Below are positions 7,997 to 13,789 of a DNA stretch of 13,789 nt, piece after piece (within the stretch, counting starts at the first letter, position 1; every line of letters begins with the position of its first letter). The stretch spans positions 1 to 13,789 of the forward strand of contig JASHQT010000662.1 of the NCBI GenBank assembly GCA_030039005.1. Direction: 5' to 3'. The stretch is from Bryobacteraceae bacterium (GTDB lineage: Bacteria > Acidobacteriota > Terriglobia > Bryobacterales > Bryobacteraceae). Below the pieces are notes generated by a model that saw only the letters and a program-made list of their open reading frames with translations, did no database searches and was not told the DNA's origin. The position numbers and the translations under genes were made by a program.

Positions 7997-10423
7997 TTAA
8001 CGCAAGCTCGCGCTCACCGCGCGATTCTCGGCCTCCCGCGATTTCTCCTTCATCTGGAACGGCGTGCTTTTCACAATTCCCAGCACGATCGCGGATAGTT
8101 TGTAATCGTTCTTTCCCGCCTCGCGTACGATGGCGCGGATGGCCGGCATGTCGTAATATTGGACTCCGCGGCCCAACCCGTACGTCATCAATTTTTCGGT
8201 GAAAACACTGGCGAAAATCTGCGGCTTCGCCAGCAGGATCTCGCGCAGCGATTCGGGTCCGTCGATCTTCGCGCCGTTGAACATCACGCCCGAAGGATCG
8301 ATCTTCGCGCCCTCGTCCGTCGAGCGCCACTGGCCCACAGCGTCGAAATTCTCCAGCGAAAATCCGATCGGATCCATCAGCTTGTGACAGCTCTTGCACG
8401 GCTCGTTCTGCCGGTGCTCTTCCATGCGCTGGCGCAGCGAGGTCAATTTGCCCGGATCGGAATGTTCCTTCAACGCCGGCACGTTCGGCGGCGGAGGATT
8501 GGGCGGCATGCCGATCAGATTCGTCAGAATCCACTTGCCGCGATTCACCGGCGAAGTGCGCGTGGGCAGCGACGTCACCGTGAGGATGCTGGCCTGTCCG
8601 AGCAATCCGCGGCGATTTTCATCGGTGATCGTCACGCGGCGGAAATCGCTGCCATAAATGTTCGGAATTCCGTAGTGCCGCGCCAGCCTTTCGTTGATGA
8701 ACGTATAGTTGGCGTCGATCAGATCCATGATGCTGCGATCTTCACGGATGATGTTGTCGAGGAACAGATCCGTTTCCTGCTTCATGGCCTGGCGCAGGTT
8801 GTCGTCGAAATCCGGGAAAGTTTCGAAATCCGGGTTGATGTTCTTCAGGTTGCGCAAGTACAGCCACTGGTCGGCGAAATTATCGACCAAGGCCTTTGAT
8901 TTCGGATCGGCCAGCATGCGCTTCACCTGGGCTTCCAACACTGCGGGCTCATGCAACTTGCCGAGCGTGGCTAGGTTCAACAACTGCTCGTCGGGAATAC
9001 TGCTCCACAAGAAAAACGAAAGCCGCGACGCCAGTTCCAGATCGCTGACGCGATACACCGCGCCGGGAGCGAGCGCCGCCGGATCCGGTTCGAAGCGGAA
9101 CAGGAATTCGGGGCTCGCGAGAATCAGTTGGATCGCCGCTTCTATCCCCGAATCGAACGTGCCGCCTTCGTTCCGGCCTTTCTGATAGAAGCTGAGCAGC
9201 GTTTCGAGATCGTTGTCGTTCGTGGGGCGCCGGAATGCTTTGCGCGCCAGTGTGCCGATGACCTTCTTCGCGCAGGGTATTTCCTCGGCCTGGCTGTGCG
9301 GCCGGCAGGTGAAGATCAGCTTCCGGCTGGCGGTGTCGCCGGGACCGGTGGACTTCAGCGGCCCCGTGATGCTCACGCGGTCCACCGCCGGCAGTCCGCG
9401 GAAATCCAGCGGGTCCAGATTGGCGCGTTCGAACGGTTCCAGGATGTTATCGTCCTGGGATTCGCCTTCGGCCATGAAGGTCGCCACCACGGTTCGCATC
9501 CCTGCCTTCACCGGAACGCGCACCGTCAGCCGCGAGTCGATCTCCTCGGCCGATTTCCCTGAATTCGTGTAGCTGAGCTCCTGTTCGTCCTTACCGCCGA
9601 TGGTGGCCAGTTTCACGCGTTGGCCGTCGATCGAGATCTCCACCTGGTGCAATTCTTCCAGGCCCTTGATCACGTCGGCCGTCGCGCGCCACAACCGGAC
9701 CTTGATCGTGTATTCGCCGTCCAGCGGGAAATAATGCCGGATCGCGAGGCCGCCGCGCGTTCCGAGCGGCAGCCCTTCCATGTGCTCGTTCTGGGAAAGG
9801 TCGGGCTTCGCGCGATAGGTGGTGGTATCGGCGGTGATGTTGGGATCGCCCACCGCCAGCCGGCTCAAATTCCAGGAAGCCGACATGTAGCGCTCCAGCA
9901 GCGAGGGCGAGGTGCGCAGCACGTCTGCGATGTCGTCGAACCCGTAGCTTTCATCATCGGCCGGCAGCAGCGGCGCCGGATCCACCTCCAGGCCCAGCAG
10001 ATCGTGAATGGCGTTGGCATACTCGGTGCGGTTCAGCCGGTGCAGCGTCGCCCGGCCGGGGTTGGGATGCGCGGCCGAGGCGTGGTCAATCGACGTGGTT
10101 AGCCAGGAAACCAGGTGATCGATGCTCGCCTGATCCGGCCGCGGCATGCCCTGCGGCGGCATGGCGCCCAGGCTGAGCTTGTGAACCACCTTTTCCCAAA
10201 GTTCCGCGCCCGCGGGAATGTTCGTCATGTCCGCGGACTGCAAGGACATGCCGCCGGTCTTCAATTTGTCGCTGTGGCAGACGACGCAATACTTGTTTAC
10301 CAGTGCTCGTTCGGCGGAAACGGTAGCGGGATCGGAGTTCGGTTCGGGGGGAGGGGCGGCCTGTATGCAGGTGGTGAAGGCAGTGCTGAAAATTGCAAGA
10401 CAAACAATGTCTTTCCCTGTCAA
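7997..10423 (-). CDS. DUF1592 multidomain c-type cytochrome-like protein (DUF1587/1595/1592/1588/1585)
   Basis: This 808-residue protein has a Sec signal peptide (hydrophobic about 6-20, cleavage near IQA, 20-22). Domains in order: a planctomycete-type cytochrome c segment with heme motif CVVCH (46-50) and a candidate axial Met in GAMPPQGM (87-93); DUF1587 (about 127-190, LNRTEYANAIHDLLG); a beta-rich, possibly carbohydrate-binding-like region (about 225-320); DUF1595 (about 383-445); DUF1592 (about 455-582); DUF1588 (about 600-697) containing a second heme motif CKSCH (676-680); and DUF1585 (about 708-785). It is therefore predicted to be a periplasmic diheme redox protein. The paired DUF1552 gene follows. 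Substrate and electron partner are unknown; links to polysaccharide breakdown have been proposed for the wider family. The start is TTG, preceded by GGGAGG (10429-10434) at 5 nt, and no ATG or GTG in frame would keep the signal peptide. It is the first gene leftward from the divergent region. Confidence 0.93.
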   Translation of the reverse strand: MTGKDIVCLAIFSTAFTTCIQAAPPPEPNSDPATVSAERALVNKYCVVCHSDKLKTGGMSLQSADMTNIPAGAELWEKVVHKLSLGAMPPQGMPRPDQASIDHLVSWLTTSIDHASAAHPNPGRATLHRLNRTEYANAIHDLLGLEVDPAPLLPADDESYGFDDIADVLRTSPSLLERYMSASWNLSRLAVGDPNITADTTTYRAKPDLSQNEHMEGLPLGTRGGLAIRHYFPLDGEYTIKVRLWRATADVIKGLEELHQVEISIDGQRVKLATIGGKDEQELSYTNSGKSAEEIDSRLTVRVPVKAGMRTVVATFMAEGESQDDNILEPFERANLDPLDFRGLPAVDRVSITGPLKSTGPGDTASRKLIFTCRPHSQAEEIPCAKKVIGTLARKAFRRPTNDNDLETLLSFYQKGRNEGGTFDSGIEAAIQLILASPEFLFRFEPDPAALAPGAVYRVSDLELASRLSFFLWSSIPDEQLLNLATLGKLHEPAVLEAQVKRMLADPKSKALVDNFADQWLYLRNLKNINPDFETFPDFDDNLRQAMKQETDLFLDNIIREDRSIMDLIDANYTFINERLARHYGIPNIYGSDFRRVTITDENRRGLLGQASILTVTSLPTRTSPVNRGKWILTNLIGMPPNPPPPNVPALKEHSDPGKLTSLRQRMEEHRQNEPCKSCHKLMDPIGFSLENFDAVGQWRSTDEGAKIDPSGVMFNGAKIDGPESLREILLAKPQIFASVFTEKLMTYGLGRGVQYYDMPAIRAIVREAGKNDYKLSAIVLGIVKSTPFQMKEKSREAENRAVSASLR

Positions 10424-10428
10424 ATCGG

Positions 10429-10434
10429 CCTCCC
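10429..10434 (-). promoter_or_regulatory. Strong Shine-Dalgarno GGGAGG that fixes the TTG start of the DUF1592 gene
   Basis: GGGAGG on the minus strand lies 5 nt before the TTG at 10423-10421. The resulting N-terminus is a complete signal peptide; the next in-frame Met is residue 59, beyond the first heme motif. Confidence 0.75.
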
Positions 10435-10479
10435 ATCGCCGCCCGAGCGATGTATATAAATAATGTCAAAAAAGCGCGT

Positions 10480-10522
10480 TGCATGCAAGGGGGGTGGGGT
10501 ACCGGTGCTGGTCTTGCATGCA
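10480..10522. repeat. Paired TGCATGCA palindromes forming a 10-bp inverted repeat (candidate operator)
   Basis: TGCATGCAAG (10480-10489) and CTTGCATGCA (10513-10522) are exact reverse complements separated by 23 nt. Each contains the self-complementary octamer TGCATGCA, with centres 35 bp apart. They sit in the middle of the divergent gap between the two AT-rich tracts, where an operator for a dimeric regulator would be expected. An mRNA hairpin is an alternative reading. Confidence 0.55.
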
Positions 10523-10577
10523 GAATCTTATCTCTCACATTTTCTTAGAGTTTTGTTTAAACTAGGGCTGAGCGATC

Positions 10578-10991
10578 ATGTCAACCCAGCCGAAAAAGTC
10601 CCCCATGGAGTACACCATTCTGCTGCTGATCTCCGAGCCGCTGATCCGCCAGGTAATCCGTGAAGTTGTGGAACGTGCCGGGTACTTGGTGCTCTCCACG
10701 GGCGACCTGGGCACCGCCGTGGATCGCCTCGGCGAATGCAGGGCCGACCTGCTCATCATTTCTCCTTACGTGGAAACCATCTCGGGCCACGAGGCTGCGA
10801 AGTATCTGCAATCGCGGTGCCCGAGCATGCGCATCCTGATGGTCGCCGGTTTCCTGGCGGACGACCGGCTGCGCTACCGCGCCGAATTGGAACGTGTCGA
10901 GATGTTCCCGCAGCCTTTCACCGGCGCGCAGTTGCTCGAAAAGGTCCGGAAAATTCTGGCTGAGCCGAGAGTGGGCCCGGCGCAGGAGTAA
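10578..10991 (+). CDS. Stand-alone degenerate receiver (pseudo-receiver) protein
   Basis: This 137-residue protein follows the CheY-like receiver pattern throughout: strand 1 YTILLLISE (12-20), helix 1, ADLLIIS (56-62), helix 3 HEAAKYLQ (71-78), strand 4 MRILMVAG (84-91), strand 5 VEMFPQPF (107-114) and a final helix. It has no output domain. The residues needed for phosphorylation are replaced: the acidic pair after strand 1 is Ser19-Glu20, the phospho-acceptor Asp is Ser62, the Thr/Ser switch is Ala90 and the Lys before the conserved Pro is Gln112. Known aspartate-less receivers work by protein contacts or ligand binding, so phosphorylation-independent signalling is likely. The ATG at 10578 has an AGGG about 10 nt upstream; a second ATG at 10605 would remove only the first nine residues, before the fold begins. 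Being divergent from the DUF1592 operon, it could influence that operon, but nothing shows DNA binding. Confidence 0.85.
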   Translation: MSTQPKKSPMEYTILLLISEPLIRQVIREVVERAGYLVLSTGDLGTAVDRLGECRADLLIISPYVETISGHEAAKYLQSRCPSMRILMVAGFLADDRLRYRAELERVEMFPQPFTGAQLLEKVRKILAEPRVGPAQE

Positions 10992-11003
10992 CCAGCCCGG
11001 CAG

Positions 11004-11018
11004 CCAAGCGACGCTTGG
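11004..11018 (+). terminator. Perfect hairpin after the receiver gene, possible weak terminator
   Basis: CCAAGC-GAC-GCTTGG forms a 6-bp stem with a 3-nt loop, starting 12 nt after the stop codon at 10991. It is followed by TCAACATTGG rather than a T-run, so it is not a classic intrinsic terminator. It could attenuate transcription, stabilise the 3' end or act as an operator. Confidence 0.35.
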
Positions 11019-11105
11019 TCAACATTGGAAAGCAACCTCCGCCCCTCTTGCCAAGCCGTCGCGCCGTACGTTGCCGAGCAACATGCTCAGGAGGCCGGTG
11101 CGACA

Positions 11106-11159
11106 ATGAAGTTGTGTTCGAGACGATGCAGCGCGAATCCACGCGCCGCGCGATACTGA
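11106..11159 (+). other. Possible 17-codon ORF overlapping the msrB start
   Basis: ATG at 11106 lies 11 nt after a perfect AGGAGG (11089-11094) and encodes MKLCSRRCSANPRAARY in a different frame from msrB, ending inside the msrB signal region. The best Shine-Dalgarno in this gap thus serves this frame better than the msrB ATG 31 nt away. It may be a translational leader. The composition is simply that of the G+C-rich msrB frame, so chance is likely. Confidence 0.2.
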
Positions 11160-11713
11160 TCGCGCCGTTTGCGTTGGCCGGCCTGGCCGTCTTCGCGATG
11201 CGCTGGCGCCAGGATTCCGGGGAAGATTCCGCCGCGTCTATGAATGGAGCCTCGCACGAGCAGGTCACCATCGTCGAATTCGACGACCGTGGCCGCCGGA
11301 TCGGCCCCGCGCGCGTCGCCAAAGTGGTTCGCTCCAGCGCACAATGGCGCAAGCAGCTCAGCGGCGAGCAATTTTACGTCACGCGCTTGCAGGGAACCGA
11401 CGTGGCTTTCTCCGGAACGTTTTACCAACTGCATCAAGCCGGGCTGTTTCGCTGTATCGGCTGCGATAATCCCGTCTTCAGCTCCGATGCCAAGTTCGAT
11501 TCCGGCACCGGCTGGCCGAGCTTTTGGGAGCCCATCGCCCCGGAGAATATCGCTACTCATTCCGATTACGCCATGCTGATGAAGCGCACCGAAGTCCACT
11601 GCGTACGCTGCGATGCGCACTTGGGTCACCTCTTCAACGACGGCCCCGAGCCCACTTACCTCCGCTACTGCATCAACGAATCGTCGCTGCGGTTCATTCC
11701 GCGCCCGGCCTGA
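11126..11713 (+). CDS. msrB: Exported peptide-methionine (R)-S-oxide reductase, 1-Cys type
   Basis: This protein of 195 residues reduces methionine-R-sulfoxide in proteins. The N-terminus QRESTRRAILIAPFALAGLA (2-21) has a twin arginine followed by a hydrophobic stretch, fitting a Tat signal or signal anchor. The MsrB fold occupies about 70-190: QFYVTRLQGTD (82-92), AFSGTFY (94-100), zinc cysteines Cys110/Cys113 and Cys159/Cys162, GWPSF (129-133), CDAHLGHLF (162-170) and RYCINESSL (180-188) with catalytic Cys182. The usual resolving Cys of the SGCGWPSF motif is Thr128 here, and these five cysteines are the only ones in the protein, so recycling must use an external thiol or partner. The start is uncertain. 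The frame is open further upstream, but ATG at 11126 best places the twin-arginine signal at the N-terminus; GTG at 11114 is an alternative. It lies 36 nt before the next gene and probably repairs oxidised envelope proteins. Confidence 0.93.
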   Translation: MQRESTRRAILIAPFALAGLAVFAMRWRQDSGEDSAASMNGASHEQVTIVEFDDRGRRIGPARVAKVVRSSAQWRKQLSGEQFYVTRLQGTDVAFSGTFYQLHQAGLFRCIGCDNPVFSSDAKFDSGTGWPSFWEPIAPENIATHSDYAMLMKRTEVHCVRCDAHLGHLFNDGPEPTYLRYCINESSLRFIPRPA

Positions 11714-11722
11714 GATATGCTT

Positions 11723-11735
11723 GATAGGCCCTATC
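11723..11735 (+). promoter_or_regulatory. Inverted repeat directly against the ribosome-binding site of the next gene
   Basis: GATAGG-C-CCTATC is a perfect inverted repeat 10 nt after the msrB stop. It abuts the Shine-Dalgarno GGAGG (11736-11740) of the small gene starting at 11750. Folded, it gives a short stem (5 bp with a 3-nt loop) next to the ribosome-binding site. It could instead be a protein-binding palindrome. Confidence 0.35.
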
Positions 11736-11749
11736 GGAGGGGCACACCC

Positions 11750-12076
11750 ATGCGCATGCTACTCAAGGCGACCATCCCTGTCGAGGCCGGCAACGCCGCC
11801 GCGTCTAACGGCACGCTCGGCACTACCATTCAAAAGATCCTGGCCGATCTCAAACCCGAAGCTGCGTACTTCACCGAAGATTTTGGCGAGCGCACCGCCT
11901 GGATCTTCTTGGACATGACGGACTCCTCGCAGCTTCCCGCGATCGCCGAGCCGTGGTTCCTGGCCTTCAACGCTAAGGTCACCGTTCGTCCGGCGATGAA
12001 CCCGCAGGATCTCGCCGCGGGCCTGGGTGGACTGCAGCAGGCGGTGAAAACCTACGGCAAGGCCGCCGGCGCGTGA
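11750..12076 (+). CDS. Small conserved cytoplasmic protein of unknown function (DUF3303-like)
   Basis: This 108-residue protein has no signal peptide or membrane segment. Its pattern, [20 protein letters not shown] at the N-terminus, then a helix ([16 protein letters not shown]), strands (RTAWIFLDM) and [20 protein letters not shown], resembles small ferredoxin-like alpha/beta proteins of the DUF3303 or dimeric alpha-beta barrel type. Similar soil-bacterial sequences, as I recall them, are sometimes labelled pantothenate synthetase, but the protein is far too short for that enzyme and has none of its motifs. The frame is open back to an ATG at 11717, but GGAGG (11736-11740) lies 9 nt before the ATG at 11750, which is therefore preferred; ATG at 11756 is also possible. 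Its stop overlaps the GTG of the VOC gene by 4 nt, so the two are probably co-translated. The family assignment is tentative. Confidence 0.8.
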   Translation: MRMLLKATIPVEAGNAAASNGTLGTTIQKILADLKPEAAYFTEDFGERTAWIFLDMTDSSQLPAIAEPWFLAFNAKVTVRPAMNPQDLAAGLGGLQQAVKTYGKAAGA

Positions 12077-12813
12077 GCTCGCGTTTTGCATTTTTGCTTG
12101 TCCTCTGCGCCGCGACCGCTGCGGCGCAGACCGACTCGCCGGTAGTCGGTGTCGGTCCGTTTCTGCATATCGTCGCCGATCTCGATCGATCCCTGGCCTT
12201 TTATCATGACCAGCTCGGCCTGGAACTCACCGGTCCTCCGGGCGAACATAAATTCACTGATAATCCGGCGGTCGCGAACCTCTACGGAGTGCCGGGCAAG
12301 CAGTTTCGCGCCGCGGTGCTGAAGATTCCGGGCTCTGAGATGGGAATCGAGCTGGTGCAATGGGGCGAAGCGCGTACGCCGAAGTCAGCACCGCGAGCCG
12401 TCACCCTGACGCTTCGCCGGCCCGGTGCAACCCGCGCGACGCTGGCCGATCCCGATGGATTTCCGATCGAACTGGACCCGTCCGTTATTGCGGGAGCCGA
12501 ACTCAGCGTCGTCGTGAACGATGCGCCCAAGATCGCGGCGCTTTACGAGAAGGTGCTTGGGTTGAAATCGGACCGGATCCGGTTCACAAAAGCGACCGGC
12601 AAGGGCGGCCTGGACGTTGCTTTTCCCACCCCCGGTCAGGGCATGCTTCGCCTCTTCGTCCGCAACGTCAACGCGCTCACCGCCTCGTTCAAAAGCGCCG
12701 GATTCTCGGTCATCACCACCGGCGGCGAGCCGGTCACTCTGCCGCAGGGCCAGCGAGTGATCATCTTGCGCGACCCGAACAATTTCTACCTCCAGCTTAT
12801 GGAACGGCCTTAG
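12073..12813 (+). CDS. Exported tandem VOC-fold (glyoxalase/dioxygenase-like) protein
   Basis: This protein of 246 residues has a Sec signal peptide (hydrophobic about 5-18, cleavage near AAAQ, 16-19). Two vicinal-oxygen-chelate (VOC) domains follow, at about 28-136 and 140-246. The first opens with [21 protein letters not shown] (30-50), giving a candidate metal ligand His32, and ends DPDGFPIEL with Glu133. The second opens [20 protein letters not shown] without the His and ends DPNNFYLQL, with Gln in place of Glu. Only part of a standard metal site is therefore visible. The second half of domain 1 (about 108-136) is roughly 28 residues shorter than the matching half of domain 2 (about 190-246), lacking a helix and strand. 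The VOC superfamily includes glyoxalase I, extradiol dioxygenases and resistance proteins, so activity cannot be assigned. The GTG start overlaps the preceding stop (GTGA), and the following hydrolase begins 1 nt after this stop. Confidence 0.88.
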   Translation: MSSRFAFLLVLCAATAAAQTDSPVVGVGPFLHIVADLDRSLAFYHDQLGLELTGPPGEHKFTDNPAVANLYGVPGKQFRAAVLKIPGSEMGIELVQWGEARTPKSAPRAVTLTLRRPGATRATLADPDGFPIELDPSVIAGAELSVVVNDAPKIAALYEKVLGLKSDRIRFTKATGKGGLDVAFPTPGQGMLRLFVRNVNALTASFKSAGFSVITTGGEPVTLPQGQRVIILRDPNNFYLQLMERP

Positions 12814-12814
12814 C

Positions 12815-13774
12815 GTGCGGCGCAGAACGTTCCTGCAGGCCGCCGGCCTCGGCATCGCGACTATGGCACAAGCCCAATCCACCACGCGCTCGGTTCAAAC
12901 GCCGGTGCTCGACGCCGGCTACGAAGAAAGCGGCAATCCGCAGGGATTCCCCATCGTTCTTCTGCACGGCTTCCCGGACGACGCGCACGCCTATGATCGC
13001 GTCGCGCCGCCGCTCGCTGCCGCCGGCCATCGCGTGCTGGTCCCTTACCTTCGCGGCTACGGACCCACGCGTTTTCGCGACGCTTCGGCGCCGCGCATGG
13101 CCGAGCAGGCGGCCATCGGGCAGGACGTTATCGATTTCGCCGACGCGCTGGGCCTCAAGCAAATCGCCGTGGCCGGATACGACTGGGGCGGGCGCGCCGC
13201 CTGCATCGCCGCCGCGCTCCATCCCGATCGCGTCCGCGCGGGCGTGTTCATCGCCGGTTATCTGATCCAAGACATCTTCGCCCCGCCGCGCCCTGCGCCG
13301 CCCGAACTCGAGCGCGAACTCTGGTATCAGTGGTATTTCATGACCGAGCGCGGCCGCGTGGGACTGGCGGCGAACCGCCGCAGCTTGTGCAGGCTGTTAT
13401 GGCAGACCTGGTCGCCCGGCTGGCACTTCAGCGACGACGAATACAACCGCACCGCGCCGTCCTTCGATAATCCCGATTTTGTCGACTGCGTGATCCATTC
13501 CTATCGCCATCGCAACGGCACCGCGCCCGGTGAAAAGCGCTTCGAAGCCATGGAGCGCGAACTCGCCAAGCGGCCCAAAATCGCCGCGCCGTCCATCCTG
13601 CTCTACGGCGATGGCGACGCCTTGGTGCACCCCGCGCCCGATGTCACACCCGCCGAGCGCGCGCAGTTTCCCGGATTGGTCGCGCGCCACGTGATCCACG
13701 GCGCCGGACATTTTCTGCCGCGCGAGAACCCTGAAGCCGTGTCCTCCGCGCTATTGGAGTTGCTCCGGCACTAG
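12815..13774 (+). CDS. Tat-exported epoxide hydrolase-type alpha/beta hydrolase
   Basis: This protein of 319 residues starts with a Tat signal, RRRTFLQAAGLG (2-13), with cleavage probably after AQA (18-20). The alpha/beta hydrolase core shows the HGFP motif (51-54, oxyanion hole), a YLRGYGPT loop (78-85) and the nucleophile elbow AGYDWGG with Asp123. An aspartate nucleophile followed by Trp is the pattern of epoxide hydrolases and haloalkane/haloacetate dehalogenases rather than esterases. A helical lid is at about 160-245 (ELWYQWYFMTERG). The acid is Asp266 or Asp268 in LLYGDGDAL, and the base His299 is in GAGHFLP. The catalytic set looks complete and the length is normal for the family with a signal added. 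The start is GTG, 1 nt after the stop of the VOC gene, so the pair is almost certainly co-transcribed. Epoxide versus haloacid substrate cannot be decided here. Confidence 0.92.
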   Translation: MRRRTFLQAAGLGIATMAQAQSTTRSVQTPVLDAGYEESGNPQGFPIVLLHGFPDDAHAYDRVAPPLAAAGHRVLVPYLRGYGPTRFRDASAPRMAEQAAIGQDVIDFADALGLKQIAVAGYDWGGRAACIAAALHPDRVRAGVFIAGYLIQDIFAPPRPAPPELERELWYQWYFMTERGRVGLAANRRSLCRLLWQTWSPGWHFSDDEYNRTAPSFDNPDFVDCVIHSYRHRNGTAPGEKRFEAMERELAKRPKIAAPSILLYGDGDALVHPAPDVTPAERAQFPGLVARHVIHGAGHFLPRENPEAVSSALLELLRH

Positions 13775-13789
13775 CCGATTCCGCTCTAT

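Larger units (their letters stand above)
10424..10577. promoter_or_regulatory. Divergent intergenic control region
   Basis: This 154-nt gap separates the leftward DUF1592 gene from the rightward receiver-like gene and is the only place in the window where transcripts diverge. It is less G+C-rich than its surroundings. An AT-rich tract at about 10451-10474 (minus strand reads TTTTTTGACATTATTTATAT and on) contains -10-like TATTTA/TATATA sequences facing left. A second AT-rich tract at about 10523-10563 faces right. Two TGCATGCA palindromes lie between them. A TTGCAT at 10482-10487 on the minus strand could act as a weak -35 for the leftward promoter, with a long spacer of about 19 nt. I see no convincing -10/-35 pair for the rightward gene. 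Confidence 0.5.

Noticed and set aside
10450..10475. Consensus -35 TTGACA on the minus strand as part of a classic promoter
   Set aside because: The TTGACA is only a few bases from the TATATA tract, and no -10 occurs 16-18 nt downstream of it, so the pair does not form a normal promoter.
10086..10538. Minus-strand frame of 150 codons covering the divergent gap and the start of the DUF1592 gene
   Set aside because: It overlaps the DUF1592 signal peptide and heme region in another frame, has no domain, and would fill the only regulatory gap.
11015..11125. Longer msrB start at 11015
   Set aside because: It would add 37 low-complexity residues ahead of the twin-arginine signal and has no Shine-Dalgarno; export signals sit at the true N-terminus.

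Overview
The window looks like chromosomal DNA of an Acidobacteriota bacterium, most likely of the Solibacter/Bryobacter group (class Terriglobia, order Bryobacterales). The basis is high G+C content, a secreted protein carrying the TIGR03437-type domain first described in Candidatus Solibacter, a DUF1592/DUF1552 pair with planctomycete-type cytochrome c modules, and several Tat-exported proteins. This placement is inferred from gene content; no rRNA or tRNA gene is present.

Layout: a single divergent regulatory region (about 10424-10577) splits the window. To its left, everything is on the minus strand and reads away from it: a Sec-exported DUF1587/1595/1592/1588/1585 c-type cytochrome-like protein (TTG start), a Tat-exported DUF1552 protein, an exported ankyrin-repeat protein, an exported M1 zinc aminopeptidase, a secreted TIGR03437-type protein, and a membrane-anchored serine alpha/beta hydrolase cut by the left edge of the window. 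Gaps are short (9-68 nt) and one Shine-Dalgarno overlaps the upstream stop codon, so this is probably one long operon or a closely spaced series.

To its right, everything is on the plus strand: a stand-alone receiver-like protein that has lost the canonical phosphorylation residues, then (after a 134-nt gap containing a perfect hairpin) an exported methionine-R-sulfoxide reductase with no resolving cysteine, a small conserved protein of unknown function, an exported tandem-VOC protein and a Tat-exported epoxide-hydrolase-type alpha/beta hydrolase. The last three genes are tightly packed (4-nt overlap, then a 1-nt gap).

Taken together, nine of eleven proteins have a recognisable export signal or membrane anchor, so the locus mainly serves the cell envelope or periplasm. 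The DUF1592-DUF1552-ankyrin block is the least understood part and the best candidate for an undescribed functional unit. The two TGCATGCA palindromes in the divergent region are the best candidate for its control site. No CRISPR array, insertion sequence, prophage, integrase, tRNA or rRNA was seen.
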